Part shown: one piece after another, positions 38,731-52,677 of the stretch
Layout: every line of letters starts with the position of its first letter
Numbering within the stretch: the stretch's first letter is position 1
Origin: Cucumis sativus
Lineage: Eukaryota > Streptophyta > Magnoliopsida > Cucurbitales > Cucurbitaceae
Assembly: GCF_000004075.3 (NCBI RefSeq)
Contig: NC_026659.2
Location: forward strand, 21,284,272-21,348,271
Direction of reading: 5' to 3'
DNA length: 64,000 bases
The notes under the pieces: model-generated
Seen by the model: the letters and a program-made list of their open reading frames with translations, nothing else
What the model was told of the DNA's origin: nothing
The model's database searches: none
Translations under genes and position numbers: made by a program

Positions 38731-40330
38731 TATAGTATATGAATAAAAATTAGGCACCTTATTCTGGAACATATGGATGCGGTCCGCTTTGTAGTTAGTA
38801 CAAACGATGTGATCCTAAATTGTTCATTATGTAGAGAAATGAAAGTGGGGGCATCCTATATAAAGAGTTTACATAAGATTGAACCATGAAATAGTCACTT
38901 TTACGTTGTAACATTGTTTACTGTTTAAAACTAACTATTTCGATTATTAATAATATAGGTAACTTAATCTTAATCATGCGCTACCTATAAACTCATGTTC
39001 ACACGAGATTATCCTTAGATCTGCATAGGTGGGGCAGCTCTTTAGTGCTAGCCTAATAAACCTTTCATTTCAAGAGTAAGATCAGGTGGATAGCTGCGGA
39101 CATAGGATGAAAGATGAAATTTACTTCTACCCACTATAGGGTTAGTAGATAGGTTGTTCCCTTAATGACTGAATCCAAGTCTTGAACAAGAGGTCTCACC
39201 CTCTCATTGGCTCGAGAGGGATTCGGTTTATAGGTTGGATCTTTAACTAATTGTTCAATAATGGATCAACGGGACTTAAGGAGCAAGATGGAGTCTCGGG
39301 GATAAAACGGTAATTTGTTTCAGTCGAGGTTATGAACAATCTGTGAAGGATTAACTTACTGATTATGGTTATATCAAATGAACACAAATATATCTTTACT
39401 GAGGGGAGTACAACTACGAGACTTTAGTGGAATGACATGTTAGTTAACTAATGTTGGTTAGTTCGGTCTAAATTAAAGAGTTTAGCCAGTTAATTTTGGA
39501 TCGTTGGAGTCCATGATCTATATGACCATTAGATTTATTTGCTAGCTCATATATATGGAATAAACTTAGAACGGTATGATGGAATGAGTCGAATTGTTCG
39601 ATTTAGGTGAGGAGAGAGAAATTGATAAGTATATTTGATATAGCTATCAATTATCATATTAGAAATAGAGCTTAATATTTAAATGAGATTTAAATATTAA
39701 ATATATGAATAGGGATTCATACTCGGAAGCTAAAAAATGATGGAAATAGTCAAAATTGTAAAAAGTCAAAATGTTGATTTTTTACTTTGAAAAGTTAAAC
39801 TTTAACTAACAATATATTCAAGTATGATTTGAATTTCAAGAAAATGAATGTGAATTCATGCTCGAGAGATCAAAATTAATCAAGATGGAAAAAGAATGGT
39901 AAAAAGTCATAACGTTGACTTTTGACAAATGACTATTTTGCCCTTCGACCAAAGTTAGTAGGAGAATCCAACATTTTGTTGGATAATCCTACTAACTCTA
40001 ATGGGTTAGGTGTTGTTTATTACAATCCGGATTGTGAGATGTTGGGCCATAATCAACTTGTTCAAAGACTTTTGGAGTTTTAATGCTTTTGGACTGCATA
40101 TTTGAAAACAAAAAAAAAGTCCAATCTCACAAATCCATTTTTTTAGTATTTCCAATCTCTTTCTCTCTTCTAGTTCTTTCATCCAACAGGCACCATAACT
40201 CGGTTCAGAGTTCAGAGGATAGCAGGTCAACCTTATTCGTACATAGTTTGAACAACAATCGAAATGTAAGTATCCTAAGAAAAAATCCTATTTTCAAATT
40301 ATTTACGGTTTAGGGTTTCTCAATTTAATT
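38730..40330 (+). mobile_element. Decayed copia-like LTR remnant
   Basis: This 1.6-kb segment of distinct composition has no coding frame. It holds the word order I associate with a common dicot copia-type LTR (cacttttacgttgtaacat, gtttactgtttaaaac, a ccctctcattggctcgagag block, gacttttgacaaatgac, tgttggataatcctacta, then a pyrimidine-rich leader). Its 3' half recurs at 41820-42400. No TG...CA boundary or target-site duplication could be fixed, and no gag or pol coding sequence adjoins it. Confidence 0.5.
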
Positions 40331-41819
40331 AAGTGCAATTAGAGTAGAATTTTGTTAGGGTTTTCGTTGTGCATGTCTAATTTGTTTCAGAATCAAATGA
40401 TTATAGTTCATATCGTGGATGCTTGGGACTTCATGATGTTTGCTCAATTGTTATGTAATTTTCTTGGTTGCATGACAATTGTAATAAACAATACTTTAGA
40501 TTAGCTTGCTACAAAATTCATTTGAGTATAGTTCTAGTCAACTTAAAATTGAACCATTAAATAATTAGCTAGACGCTTAAAAAATTATGAGCAAATACAC
40601 AGAATTTCACAAACAAGATTTCCATTTCTCTCTTACTTCTTCTTCTTCTCTCGCTTCATTCAAAATTCCACTCATGGTTTGCTATTCTTCTTCTTTCACT
40701 TGCTTTTACGTACCAAAATGTCAATGTTATGTATGAAATTCCTTCATTGTTGGGTACCCTTGAATTTGTATGTTATGACAATACATATTCTGGACTTTGA
40801 AATTGGTGGATTGAATTTCTTCAGGGGATTATTGTAAGGTTTCATTAGGCTATTTTATGGTGATCTAATCAAGTAGGGACTAATGGCTTAATAAAAGTAG
40901 TTTAGTTGGGACTATTGATTGTGAGGGAATGTTGGCTGTCGACTGAAATAGCGAAGAACAGGTGGAGAGGGAGAGATATGGGAGAGATATGGGAGAGATG
41001 AGGGGAAAATGTGAGAAGGAAAGAGATAATATGGGGAAAAATAATGAAAACTAATTAAATTGGTTAGGCCAAGGCAACCAAGTCTAGTAATGAAAACCCC
41101 CCGTGAGCAAATGACTCGAATAGCATGAATAATTTGGTAAACCCGAGCTAGGTTCTTTTTATATTTGAATTCCTCCAATTTATTTTTTTTTAAATTTAAA
41201 ACCATCGAAATCCCCTCTTTCGGTTACCTCAAGTTTGAAACGATCTTTCATAAGAAATTAACATGTGCTCCATGAGTTTAACCTAGTTTTACCACTAAGA
41301 CTAATTCCTGTGGATAGTTCAGTTGTCATTTGATTCGAATTTGGACGATATGCAATTCATTAGATCATTATGCCTTTGAAAAGGACTAGTATTTCGAAAA
41401 AAATTATAGGGAATCATCTATTTGGAAGAGAATTTATTTACATAGAACTTTTTTTCTAAAAAATTTGAGAATAACTATCATCATCATTTGTTTAGATAAT
41501 AACGTTTAACAGATGAAGACGGCAACTGAACTGTCAAAAATTAGAATTTGCAAAACAAAAACTTCTTAGTTGCCTAAGTCATGGAGTTCGCTCATTTTAA
41601 TACATTTCGTAGCTCTACCCTTGCTTATGCTAGCAATTTTGATATTACCACATCCTCTCCAGAATAAACTAGCCACAAAGAAGGTTTGATCAAGTATGCA
41701 CAAAATTGATCATCAAACAAAACAACACATTTTTCTAAAAGTTGATAATATTGGTTGGGAATAAAACTTTTAAAACAAGAATAAGGAAGAACACAAGTTT
41801 TTTTAAGAACATAACTTGA
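40331..41819. other. Region between two LTR remnants
   Basis: Nothing matching a retrotransposon gag, protease, integrase or reverse transcriptase is visible. A purine-rich gagagggagagatatgggagaga run lies at 40960-41010. No host gene was recognised. Confidence 0.45.
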
Positions 41820-42400
41820 AAAAATGGAGGAGAAAAGTCAAGAAAGGAAGAACTATTGTTACTTATTATAGAAGTGAGGAGCAGAGTTCTTATATATGAG
41901 GGAAATGAGTATATTGCCTTTTGACTAAAGTTAGTATATAAATTAAGAAAGTATGCACTAAAGTTTGTTGGATAATCTCATTAACACTTAATGGAATAGG
42001 TGTGTGACTAAATGAGATATCAATGTAAACACCTAGCTCACTAAGTTTCACTAATGGTTAGTGGAATGTTAGATGTTGAGATTTGACATGTAATTAGGTT
42101 ATTTAAATGACTTATTTCAAATATTGAAAGACTTTTGCCTTTGATAAATTTTATTTTACAAAAAAAAAACATACCAAATTTATTTCTCTTCCAAATCTCA
42201 AACCTAAATTCTTCCTTCATTTTCCTTCTCTCTTACTTTTTTCCTTAACTTATTGAGTCCCACAACCCGGTTCTAAGTCATAAGAATAGCAAGTAAATCC
42301 TAGTAGTGGTCCCAGATTCAAGTTCGTAAGGAGATTTCGAGGTACGTGAAGCTACGAAGGTACTTATTATCTTTAACCCTACGTATTATCTTTAACCCTA
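41820..42400 (+). mobile_element. Second partial copy of the same LTR family
   Basis: Shared with the 38.7-kb remnant are tgccttttgactaaagttagta, gttggataatctcattaaca, taatggaataggtgtg, a ttttgcctttgataaa region, a pyrimidine-rich leader, and cccggttctaagtcataag followed by agcaagtaaatcc (compare ctcggttcagag and agcaggtcaacc). Same orientation, about 2 kb downstream. The pair may be the two ends of one old non-autonomous element or two independent solo remnants. Confidence 0.45.
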
Positions 42401-42524
42401 ATTTAGTTTAATTACGGTTATTGTTAAACTTTAAATTGCTTAGATGCTTCTAGAGTAAAAATGATATATTTTTTCCACCGTGCATATCTCATAATCCATC
42501 GATTCTTTCTTTGTATAATCTTCA

Positions 42525-42733
42525 AAAATAATTCTTTCCTTTTATCTTAACCTCTTATTTTAAGAATCTCAAAATATATTAGTCATTCTTCGAAAATAAT
42601 TCATTCCCTTTATCTTAACCTCTTATTTTAAAGAATCTCAAAATATATTAGTCATTCTTTGAGTTCTTAAATAATTCATTCCTTTTATCTTAACCGAATC
42701 TCAAAATATATTAGTCATTATTTGAGTTCTTAG
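42525..42733. repeat. Three-copy ~70-bp tandem repeat
   Basis: Three units (about 42525-42593, 42594-42667 and 42668-42733) share aataattcattcc, ttttatcttaacc and aatctcaaaatatattagtcatt. The third lacks an internal ctcttattttaaag stretch. The copies are close to identical, so the array is young. Confidence 0.85.
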
Positions 42734-42759
42734 TAACTGGTCAGCTTTCAAAAAACTAA

Positions 42760-43220
42760 GGGGTCGTTTGAGGTAGGTTTAAGCCTCAGTTTATCATGGT
42801 TGGATTAGAGTTAAATAAACCTAACTCTTGTTTGGGACCCAATTTATGAAAATCCTGTTACCTCTTACTTTGTGGTAACCCGCTTAATACCCAGTTTTCC
42901 TCTATCCTTCTTTTTTACTTTCCCCTTCCTCTCTTTGTTTTCGTCTTTCCCTCTTTCCCTCTTTCCCTTTCCTCTCTTTATTTTCTCTTTCCCCCTTCTT
43001 CTCTGCGTTTTCTTCTTCTTTTCCATTCCACTCTATGTTTTCTTCTTTCCCTTTCCCCTTAGTATTTTCTTCTCCCTTTTCCTCTCCGTTTTCTATTTCT
43101 TCCTCCTCGATTTTGCTTCTCTTCTTCCTCCTTTCCCTCTCCGTTTTCTATTTCTTCCTCCTCGTTTTTGCTTTTCTCTTCTTCCTCCTCGTATGTTCAA
43201 GTTTCATAGCTATTATTATC
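42760..43220. repeat. Pyrimidine-rich low-complexity tract with internal duplication
   Basis: From about 42895 to 43195 the plus strand is almost all C/T. A unit around ccctctccgttttctatttc followed by ttcctcctcg occurs twice (near 43077-43113 and 43133-43172). The open frames of 143 and 62 codons here (42872-43303 and 43035-43223) are Phe/Pro/Ser/Leu low complexity and arise from the composition. A gggtcgtttgaggtaggtt word at 42762 resembles a transposon terminus. Confidence 0.75.
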
Positions 43221-43379
43221 TGAAACTTATGCTCTGTTTTGTGCCAATGTTTGTTCCCTTCTTAATTTTCTTCCGAACTTATACCACACTACCATTGCAT
43301 TGAATATAGGAGACAAATAAGAAACTAGTAAGAATAAAGTTTTCTTCACTTCCAATTTATAATAGAACCTTTAGGTGAG

Positions 43380-44000
43380 TTAAAAGTTGTGCAGCAGCAG
43401 GCCCAGCAGCCATCAAAGCGTATCGATTTAGGAAAGTGAACAAAGCAAAGGGCAATAATCCCCCACTTATAAGGTGGAATTAAAGTGGGTAAGGCGAGAA
43501 GTAACTTTAATTGAGAGATCAGAGAGTGAGCAATTGCCTAATTGGGAGGTTCCAACGCACACCCTGAATTAAGTTGCATATCCCTTACGAAAACTCAATT
43601 TACAATTTTTTAGAAAAACTCAGGTACAAGGTAGAGGTAGGCTCTTTCAACAAATCAGGAATCAAATTTCGTAACCCACCTTATCATGAATCTAAAAACA
43701 ACACTACGATAATAATAACAATAAATACAAACAATAGAGAGAGAGAGGAAGAGTTTGGAACTGATATTGGGGGGTGGGTATATTGGGAGGCCAGCACGAA
43801 AGAGTTCTGCAAAGTAAGCAGCGTCAACAATCGGCCAAGCCTTTAACCCCTCCACAAATTCATGCGCATCAACTTAGGTAGCGCTGCGGCCGGATCCCCC
43901 CGGCCACTTTGTTTTCCTTACTCATTAGTTTAAGGCAATTTTTACTGACGCGCCAGTCTTCTATTTATAACCCCCATCCCAATTCTCTTTTTCGCGCCTC
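43380..44000 (-). promoter_or_regulatory. Orphan minus-strand E2F/TATA promoter-like block
   Basis: Reading the minus strand, an E2F-type site (GGCGCGAAA, 43998-43990) is followed by a TATA box (TTATAAATAG, 43970-43961), a second GGCGCG word (43954-43949) and GC-richer sequence. Short ATG frames occur in the putative leader (one starts MSKENKVAGG). At 43413 an ATG opens MAAGPAAAQLLTHLK and reaches either a stop or a possible AAG|GT donor. One frame across 43855-43760 reads like protein (EGLKAWPIVDAAYFAELF) but has an in-frame stop just upstream. No gene family is recognised. It could be the 5' end of a truncated or captured cell-cycle gene, or organelle-derived DNA. Confidence 0.3.
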
Positions 44001-45540
44001 TCCGATGTGGGAACTTTCATTTTTCTTTTTCTAACTTAATAATATTGACCCCCTATGCTATTTAATTTTAATTTCTAAATTATAAAAAAAAAAAAAATTC
44101 CAAAAGTTTTAAAATAAGAAAAGAAAAAATTCAAAAACTACTTTCATTTATTCTAAACTTTTACAACAAATTTCTCACAGCTAGAATTTGAAGTTTAAAT
44201 TTTCCATCGATAATTTCACATTCTATAGATTCGATATCACTAGAAAGGATAATATGATATTTTCATTACATAGTCTACCAATTAAAAAAACAAACATGAA
44301 AGTGATATTTATATAAATATAATATAAATAATATATATGTTTACTTATTTAAAAATAATAAAATATTTATTTACTAATTTAATTAATTTTATATAATTTT
44401 TTTCAAAATATCCATCAACAACTCTGTTTTAAACCATGCATAAAACATAAAATTCCACAATAAAAATTTGTCTCTAAAACATACTAAAACAATAATTAGT
44501 CAAATAAATAAAATTCCAACTATCATCCTATATTAATAATCGAATAAATTTTTTATTTGACAATTAACTATATGTTAATTAAACAATAATTATTGAGATC
44601 TATGGTTTTCGTGATGTACCACTTTAGGTTATCAGTTAAATAAATTTAAAACTACAATTTTAACTTCAAACTTTCATGGATAAGAAAATTGGTGTAAATT
44701 TTAGATGATAATAAGCTCAACAGTATTTATAAATTTAACTAACATTTAATTTAAATTTTAGAAATCACATCTCTTTCAAATATCTACTTCTTTTTTATTT
44801 TAAAGTACTTCAATCTAACCATCCAAACGAACAAGTAAAAGAAGAAATTCAAATCTTAATTCCTTCTCTTTTTCCTCACTATCTGAATAAAAGGTTTACA
44901 CTCTTCTCTTCTTCACCCTCAACTTCATTCTTCAATCTTCATTGGTCCGCTTTAATCTCTCAACCACCACTCAATACTGCTTGGATTTTTTATAAAAGAA
45001 AAATGCACTCCCTTCTAAATTTACTTCCTTCCAACTTAAAATAAGTTTTATATAATAACTTATATTAATGTATTTGTATCTGAACTTTTTTAGAAATTTG
45101 TGTATCGTTATACATAATCATATCTATATCATGTATATGCATTCTATTTCTTAAATCCATATAATTTTTATCTTATATTTACAAGGCATCAATCAAAATA
45201 ATATGTTTCCAGACATGCGTGAAATTTATAACCTAAGTCTCGAGTAATGCATGAATAATTTTTATTTATCTTTTTTTTTTGTAAAAAAATTGGCTAATAA
45301 TCCAAATTGATGTTAATGAAAACAATGAATTTAATTGAACTATTTTAAAAAAACAAAAAGGAGTATAGTTTAAATTGAATAAATAAGAGGGAAATTAAAG
45401 AAGAAAAGAAGTGAGGGGCCGACGTAAGAAATGTGGCTGAGGGAACCCGCGAAGTATAAGAAAACCAATAGAGATAAGGCAATCTTTACATTAACGACGA
45501 AGAAGCACATACCGCTTCACAACCAAAGGTACCTTCTTCA
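44001..45540. other. AT-rich spacer and PPL1 promoter
   Basis: No gene was seen from 44,000 to about 45,400. The 45,400-45,540 stretch, of more normal composition, is the likely promoter and 5' UTR of PPL1. Confidence 0.55.
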
Positions 45541-48500
45541 ATGGCTTCTCTCCAAAACTCCCTCTTCATCAATTCTCTCCCTCAGGTTCACAATTCCTTC
45601 AAAACTCTTTCCAATCTCTCCTTCTCTCTTCTCCCTGTTCTTACTAACAATCTCGTCTTTTTCTTTTTTCCGCTCGCAGAAACTCCATGGCAGATTTGTT
45701 TGCTGCAGAGCCGGGGTTTCGTTTCTTGTCAGAGCTGAGCAAGCACACGGATCTTCAATTAATGGCCATGCGTGCAGTTCTGAAGGTCAGTTTTTACCGA
45801 GTTGACATGGAAAATCAGGTTTCACTTCAATTAAAGTGCCCGTTACACTGCCATTTTGCTTGATTTTGTGAGTTAATTGAATGTGCATGCTATTCAGTAA
45901 TTGTCTTGAGTATCCACTTGACTTTGCGCTAGTAAATTGAGAGTGTTGAAGGTTTTATTAACTTTTAGAAAAGAGGACTCACATACATCCCTTACTGATG
46001 CTGCATTGAAGTTGTAGAAACTAGAAAGAAACCACATAGTCAAGTAGTAAATAGAATGGAGATTGAAACGAAATGAGATATGGACGATACAAATCTTCTT
46101 AAAAGACATTGTCTCGCCCTTATTTGTAGGTACCACGGTATTACTCAATCCTGTTACACTGGAAATGATATTACTTAAGCGTCGTATTGATTTTGTTGTG
46201 TGAATCAAGGGGTTGAATTTCGTCTAGAGATTTTATACAATTTAGATTGTCATACGTAAGGAAAATGTTATGAAACAAACAAATAAAAATAGCAAAAAAA
46301 AGTGTAAACTATAGAAATTTACTCCGTTCACTAACAATGTGTTAGCTACTTCACTAGTGGAAGAAGGACAATTTATTGTTGGAGAGAATAATTCAGAAAC
46401 AAAGCAAATGACAGATCTAAGGTCAGAAAGTTTCTAGAGCAGTTTTCTAAAACCTGAGGTCAAATTGTAAAGAATGTAAGTATAGCCTTACGACTTAGGT
46501 TTCAAGGGCAAACTTGGTCATTCAAAGTGTCATATATCAAACTCAAGGTGTTCCAACAAAAAAACAATTCTACCATTCGAGGAAAATTACCTCGGGCTGA
46601 AGCCTCAGTCATGACGGGCTATTATGGACTTTTTTCCCTAGCTATCATGTACCGTTCCTTCACTAGTAACTTATAAACAACATTATCAATTGCCTTCTTT
46701 TCCAGCTGAAGGTACCAATTTCTCAAACTCAAATGGTATTTAATAGCTCTTATGATTTTATAACAATCCAGCATTTTTTATACTGCTTTTAGATCTGTTC
46801 ACGTGAATGATCTCACTTCTTTCTTATCAGCTTTAGAAACAAAGAATTTCATTGTTCAATAGTTGCTCTGTTTTTTTGGCAGATAGACTTGGGAGACGCC
46901 AGCTACTATCTGGCAGTGCCTTTATAACTTGGATTTCTCTTGCAGACATGAATTCCATGTCATGTAAGATTTGTCTCTCTTCTTACTTACACACAACTTA
47001 CGTTTCTCTTTCATTTAGCTGCTTATCTTCAAGTTCAATTCTGAAATTAGCACCTCTAGCGTGCACTGTATTTCTTTCTTCCAAAATGAAGGATGATGAT
47101 ATCCTAAGGGTACCCGCTTGATATTGCTCAGTTGCTGCAGAAACAAAGAAAGGGTTTCTGTCAGTTTCAGACAAGAAAGACGGTTACTCATTTGTCTATC
47201 CATTCGGGTGGCAGGTACACTAGTTGTTTAGTTTTTTTTCTCCACTCCTTTACTTTGCACACTTAATCCACTTTAAATTTATATCGGCACAAGATTAAAG
47301 TCTTTTTCCTCTCGAGGAATGAGCAGGAAGTAGTCATTGATGGTCAAGATAAGGTATTCAAAGATGTTATCGAACCATTAGAAAATGTCAGTGTGAATTT
47401 GATTCCAACCAGCAAAGAAGATATTCGAGATTTTGGGCCTCCTCAACAGGTTAGCATTAAACAGTTAGAATAATGCATGAAGTTGGTAATTTAATTTTGT
47501 AGTTAACTTCTTATCTCATGGTTCAGGTGGCAGAAACTTTGATAAAGAAGGTTCTAGCTCCTTCTAATCAAAAAACAAAATTAATTGAAGCATCAGAGGT
47601 TTGTCTATTATCCTTCGCTGAGATTTTATCGTACTAGTATTTAACGTATGGAGCGATAAATAGTAGCTGCAAATGGACTTACAAATTAAATCTGATGCAC
47701 ATGCATCTCTCAACACTACGGTGGAAAATTTTGGAATTCGGGATATTTTCCTGCACGTCCTTAGCAATATTGTAAATCAATCATCTAAAATGGAAAAACA
47801 CACCCAAAATTAAAACCAGTCATTTTGTGCAATCAGTGAAGTGAAATCTGTCGTTTCAACACTTCATTCCAAATTCATGGCTACAAATATTGATGATAGA
47901 ACCCATTCCATTAGGTTGTCAATGATCAAGTGTCCCTAGTTGTTTTAGTGCATTTGGGCTGTACATTTTTTTTAGCTTCAATCAAAGTTACAGCGAAAAA
48001 CATATTTGTTATCTCGACCCCCACCATGGCCGAGACATAAAAACTGGTCCCTTTCACCTCAGCTATACACTCATTGATTTGTTGGATGATACAGCATGAC
48101 GTGAATGGGAAAGCATACTACACATTTGAGTTTGTAGCTCAAGCTCCAAACTACACTCGCCATGCTCTTAGCACGATTGCTGTTGCCAATGGTATGAAAC
48201 CTTCGCTAGTCTTGTTTCACTGCTGCTGGGGAACTTACTTCTTGAGCTTTTCTTGTTCCATTATATGTCAGTATTTTAGGCCTATCCAACAAATTGAATT
48301 CAAAACAGTTTTGGTTTCGTCTTATTTTACTATCAAACCATATAATGAAATCACATTTGAAGTCCACAAAGTAGAATCTACTTGGATTTCTAACAAAGCT
48401 CTTTTTCTTACATTTTTATTGTCAGTTATATCTGTCATTTTTCTATGGCAGGAAAATTCTACACTTTAACAACCGGAGCAAATGAGAGGAGGTGGGAGAA

Positions 48501-48555
48501 AATGAAAGATAAATTGCGCACAGTTGTTGATTCCTTCACAATTTCAAGTGTTTGA
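45541..48555 (+). CDS. PPL1: PsbP-like protein 1, chloroplastic
   Basis: Eight exons join in phase: 45541-45585, 45680-45785, 46883-46963, 47132-47214, 47327-47449, 47527-47598, 48095-48191 and 48452-48555, giving 236 aa. The N-terminus (MASLQNSLFINSLPQ) is Ser-rich like a stromal transit peptide. GRRQLLSGSAF plus a hydrophobic stretch, ending near MSFAAE, is a twin-arginine lumen-targeting signal. The mature PsbP fold starts at KKGFLSVSDKKDGYSFVYPFGW and continues through GQDKVFKDVIEPLENVSVN, QVAETLIKKVLAP and YYTFEFVAQAPNYTRHAL to YTLTTGANERRWEKMKDK. In Arabidopsis PPL1 supports photosystem II repair under high light. Intron 2 is 1.1 kb. All introns are GT-AG. Confidence 0.95.
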
Positions 48556-49444
48556 TGGAGTTCCCCTGTTGTGAACACATTTATCATTATTCATTCAAAC
48601 GTCATTCTAATTTTGATTACCCACCTTGTTTTAGAAGTAAACTTCAGTAAATTATCCACACCTTTTGTTCTTCAATTATTCTCATTCCCAAGCAAAACCC
48701 CTTGTGTTTTTGGATGACTATGTAAAAGAATGAAGTGGCACCAAGTGTTTGTTGGACCCTAATAGAGCATTTGTTGGACCCTTTTTTTAGACCTAAATTG
48801 TAATATCAAATTCATTTCACTTTCACAATTTTCAAGTCAACCTCTTTTTCATCCCGATTCAATCATTCTCACTTTGAGATCCCATTTAGATTATGTAACC
48901 TTCAATTGTTCTAACTCTCTTCTAATCCCAAATTGCACTCCAAACAAGGATGTATATTCTTGATTTCTTGTCTAATTTTCTACATGAAGAGATGATATTT
49001 ATTGACAAATTAAAAAAGTATACCATTTTTTCTATGGGAAATGGTTCAAGAGCATATCCTTTGCATGGTTAAAGGAAGAAAACCAAAATATCAAATGGAA
49101 GTCAAAATTATTAATTCAGGGTAGAGACCGAGAAAAATTGGTGAAAATTTCTTGGTTTGAAGAAAATACACCTAGCAGGCTTAGTTGGAACCATGCGAGG
49201 CCAGACCCGACACTAGATTGTATCGTGAATGGAAATGAGTGAAGTCATTTGAGTTAAAAAAATACAAACTACAAAAAACATTCAAGAACACATTCTACGG
49301 TTCACGAGTCAACATGCGTTGCAATAGCTTAGTAGAAAACATCTTACTAATTTGCTGGAGAAAATCGAGGTCATTCCATAAATCAAAATTGTCATTGCAG
49401 AAAGATAATCAGTTTTCTCAAACAAAAAACGAGTGCTAATTAAC
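48556..49444. other. Convergent 3' region between PPL1 and RPL23A
   Basis: Both neighbouring genes end into this 0.9-kb interval, which should hold their 3' UTRs and polyadenylation sites. A short frame at 49239-49439 has no coding features. Confidence 0.6.
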
Positions 49445-51106
<1,662 letters not shown>

Positions 51107-51195
51107 TGCAGAGTCCTCTACCTAATCCCTACTCCGACCTGTTCAGGATAGAAAAAGAACACACACACACACAGAAATATCAATGAGTGAAGTGT

Positions 51196-51334
51196 AAACC
51201 CTAACCCTAACCATAAAATCGAAGGGGGAGAGTTTGAGAGGAAGTGAAGCAATCTTACCCAGACGAAGAAGCTGCTATCTGAAAAACTAGGTTTCCGCAA
51301 GGGGAGAAGATGATGCGCTTATATATTAGGGTTT
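51196..51334 (-). promoter_or_regulatory. Telo-box elements upstream of RPL23A
   Basis: A double telomere-like repeat (AAACCCTAACCCTAACC, plus strand 51196-51212) and a second telo-box (tagggttt, 51327-51334) lie 90-230 bp upstream of the ATG. Telo-boxes are typical of plant translation genes and match the motif upstream of RPL35 in this window. Confidence 0.6.
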
Positions 51335-52169
51335 TGTAGATAATACGCGGAAAATAATTTAAATCAATATATTTGTGACCCCAAATCTCAAATTAGGGCA
51401 ATTTACAAAAATTAATCCTAAAATATGATAGGTTGTATTTTTAATGAAACTACTTGTGCTAATATTTTTAATTCTTTACTTCTTTTTCCTTTTTCTTACT
51501 TTGGAGATTAACGTATCTCCAACGTTCAAGTTTTGAAATTGTTGAACCATTATTAAACGAAAAAACTTTCAATGTCCAGAGTTTGGGTTGGAGCCTGGAG
51601 GTGCGAATGAACTGAGATCACGTTTGAATGTTATATGAAAGTATGTTTAATAAATGTTTGATATAAGTGAAAGTTGTTGTGGTGCACCTTTCTCTTTTGT
51701 TATGGTTTAGTCCTAAAATTTATAAAGTTAAACTTAAGTCATTTTAAAGTTGTATAAGTTTGAAAGGCTAATTTTTCTAATTTAGAGGTTTGATTTCTAC
51801 AAATGTTATGAAGTTAATTATGGTTAATATCTAAACTTGTAAAAGTTTTAAGGTGTAATTGAAACCACGGTTATATAGACTTTTGCAATTTTCTTTAAAA
51901 TTATTGAGGTATATTATATCAACCTTTAATTAAATGGTTGTTTGGGGCAAGGACTATGGCAGACTTTAATAACCACTTATTGCTACAATAAATATTATAT
52001 TAAAGTCTTCGGTTAGTTACAGTAAACACTTGTTCAATACTCTTAACTTGCTATAATAACTATTTTATTTCTATCATCTTTTTTATTTTTGTTACAGTGT
52101 TTGTTATTTTATTCTCAAACTAAAATAATTTACATCCCAAACACATCTTATTCTAACCTAGACTAAAAC

Positions 52170-52305
52170 AAGAGATAATAATAGAAATAGCAACTTGAAA
52201 AATGATAAAACGCGCAAAAGATAAGAAAAATAGCAAAAGTGACACCTACCTCATTTTTTTTAATTATATTAAACCTAAATCTACCCTAGTTATAGAATAA
52301 TTCAT
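52170..52305. repeat. Dispersed repeat shared with 57735-57885
   Basis: Both segments contain agaaatagcaa, aacttgaaaaat, aaaaggtggcag/cgcaaaagata, aagaaaaatagcaaaa, tttaattatattaa, a tctaccctagttata / ctactcctggttata word and aataattcata. Same orientation, diverged, non-coding. Confidence 0.6.
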
Positions 52306-52329
52306 ATATTCCAAGTATATTATATTTGA

Positions 52330-52677
52330 GGGGTGTAAGAATATGGGTTGAACCTGAATAAGTCATACTACCTAACCTATATCATAATGGTTGTGTTAGG
52401 TTAAAATATGGGTTGAGTTTGATTAAAAAAATTTGATTTTTTCGAGGCATGTTGGGTTTCGGGTTGGAGGGTTGAAAAATTCGGTTCAACATTTTGAAAT
52501 ACGTTAATTTGAAACTTAAATGTAACCATTTTGAACTTTATTAACCATTAGAAAAAAAATATATACAACCTCACAGCCCAACCCATATTTTACGGGTTAG
52601 ATTGGGTTAGAAACTAAATTTGGATTGCCAAATCAAAAATATGGTTGGGTTGCACAACCCAACTCGATTTCACCCGT
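52330..52677. mobile_element. MITE-like foldback element with CAACCCAA motifs
   Basis: The element starts gggtgtaagaatatgggttg and ends ggttgcacaacccaactcg then cacccg. Several gggttg/caaccc words are arranged in opposite orientation in the two halves (gggttgaacc, gggttgag, gggttggagg versus cacagcccaaccc, cacaacccaac). The termini GGGTG/CACCC are inverted. This resembles hAT-type MITEs of dicots; no target-site duplication could be fixed. Confidence 0.55.

Noticed and set aside
42872-43303. 143-codon open frame (and the 62-codon frame at 43035)
   Set aside because: It is a Phe/Ser/Pro/Leu-only translation of a pyrimidine-rich tract; length is due to composition, with no domain or splice context.
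43380-44000. Organelle DNA insertion (NUMT/NUPT) as the sole explanation
   Set aside because: GC content fits, but I could not match it to a specific organelle gene, and the E2F plus TATA arrangement favours a nuclear promoter; left open.
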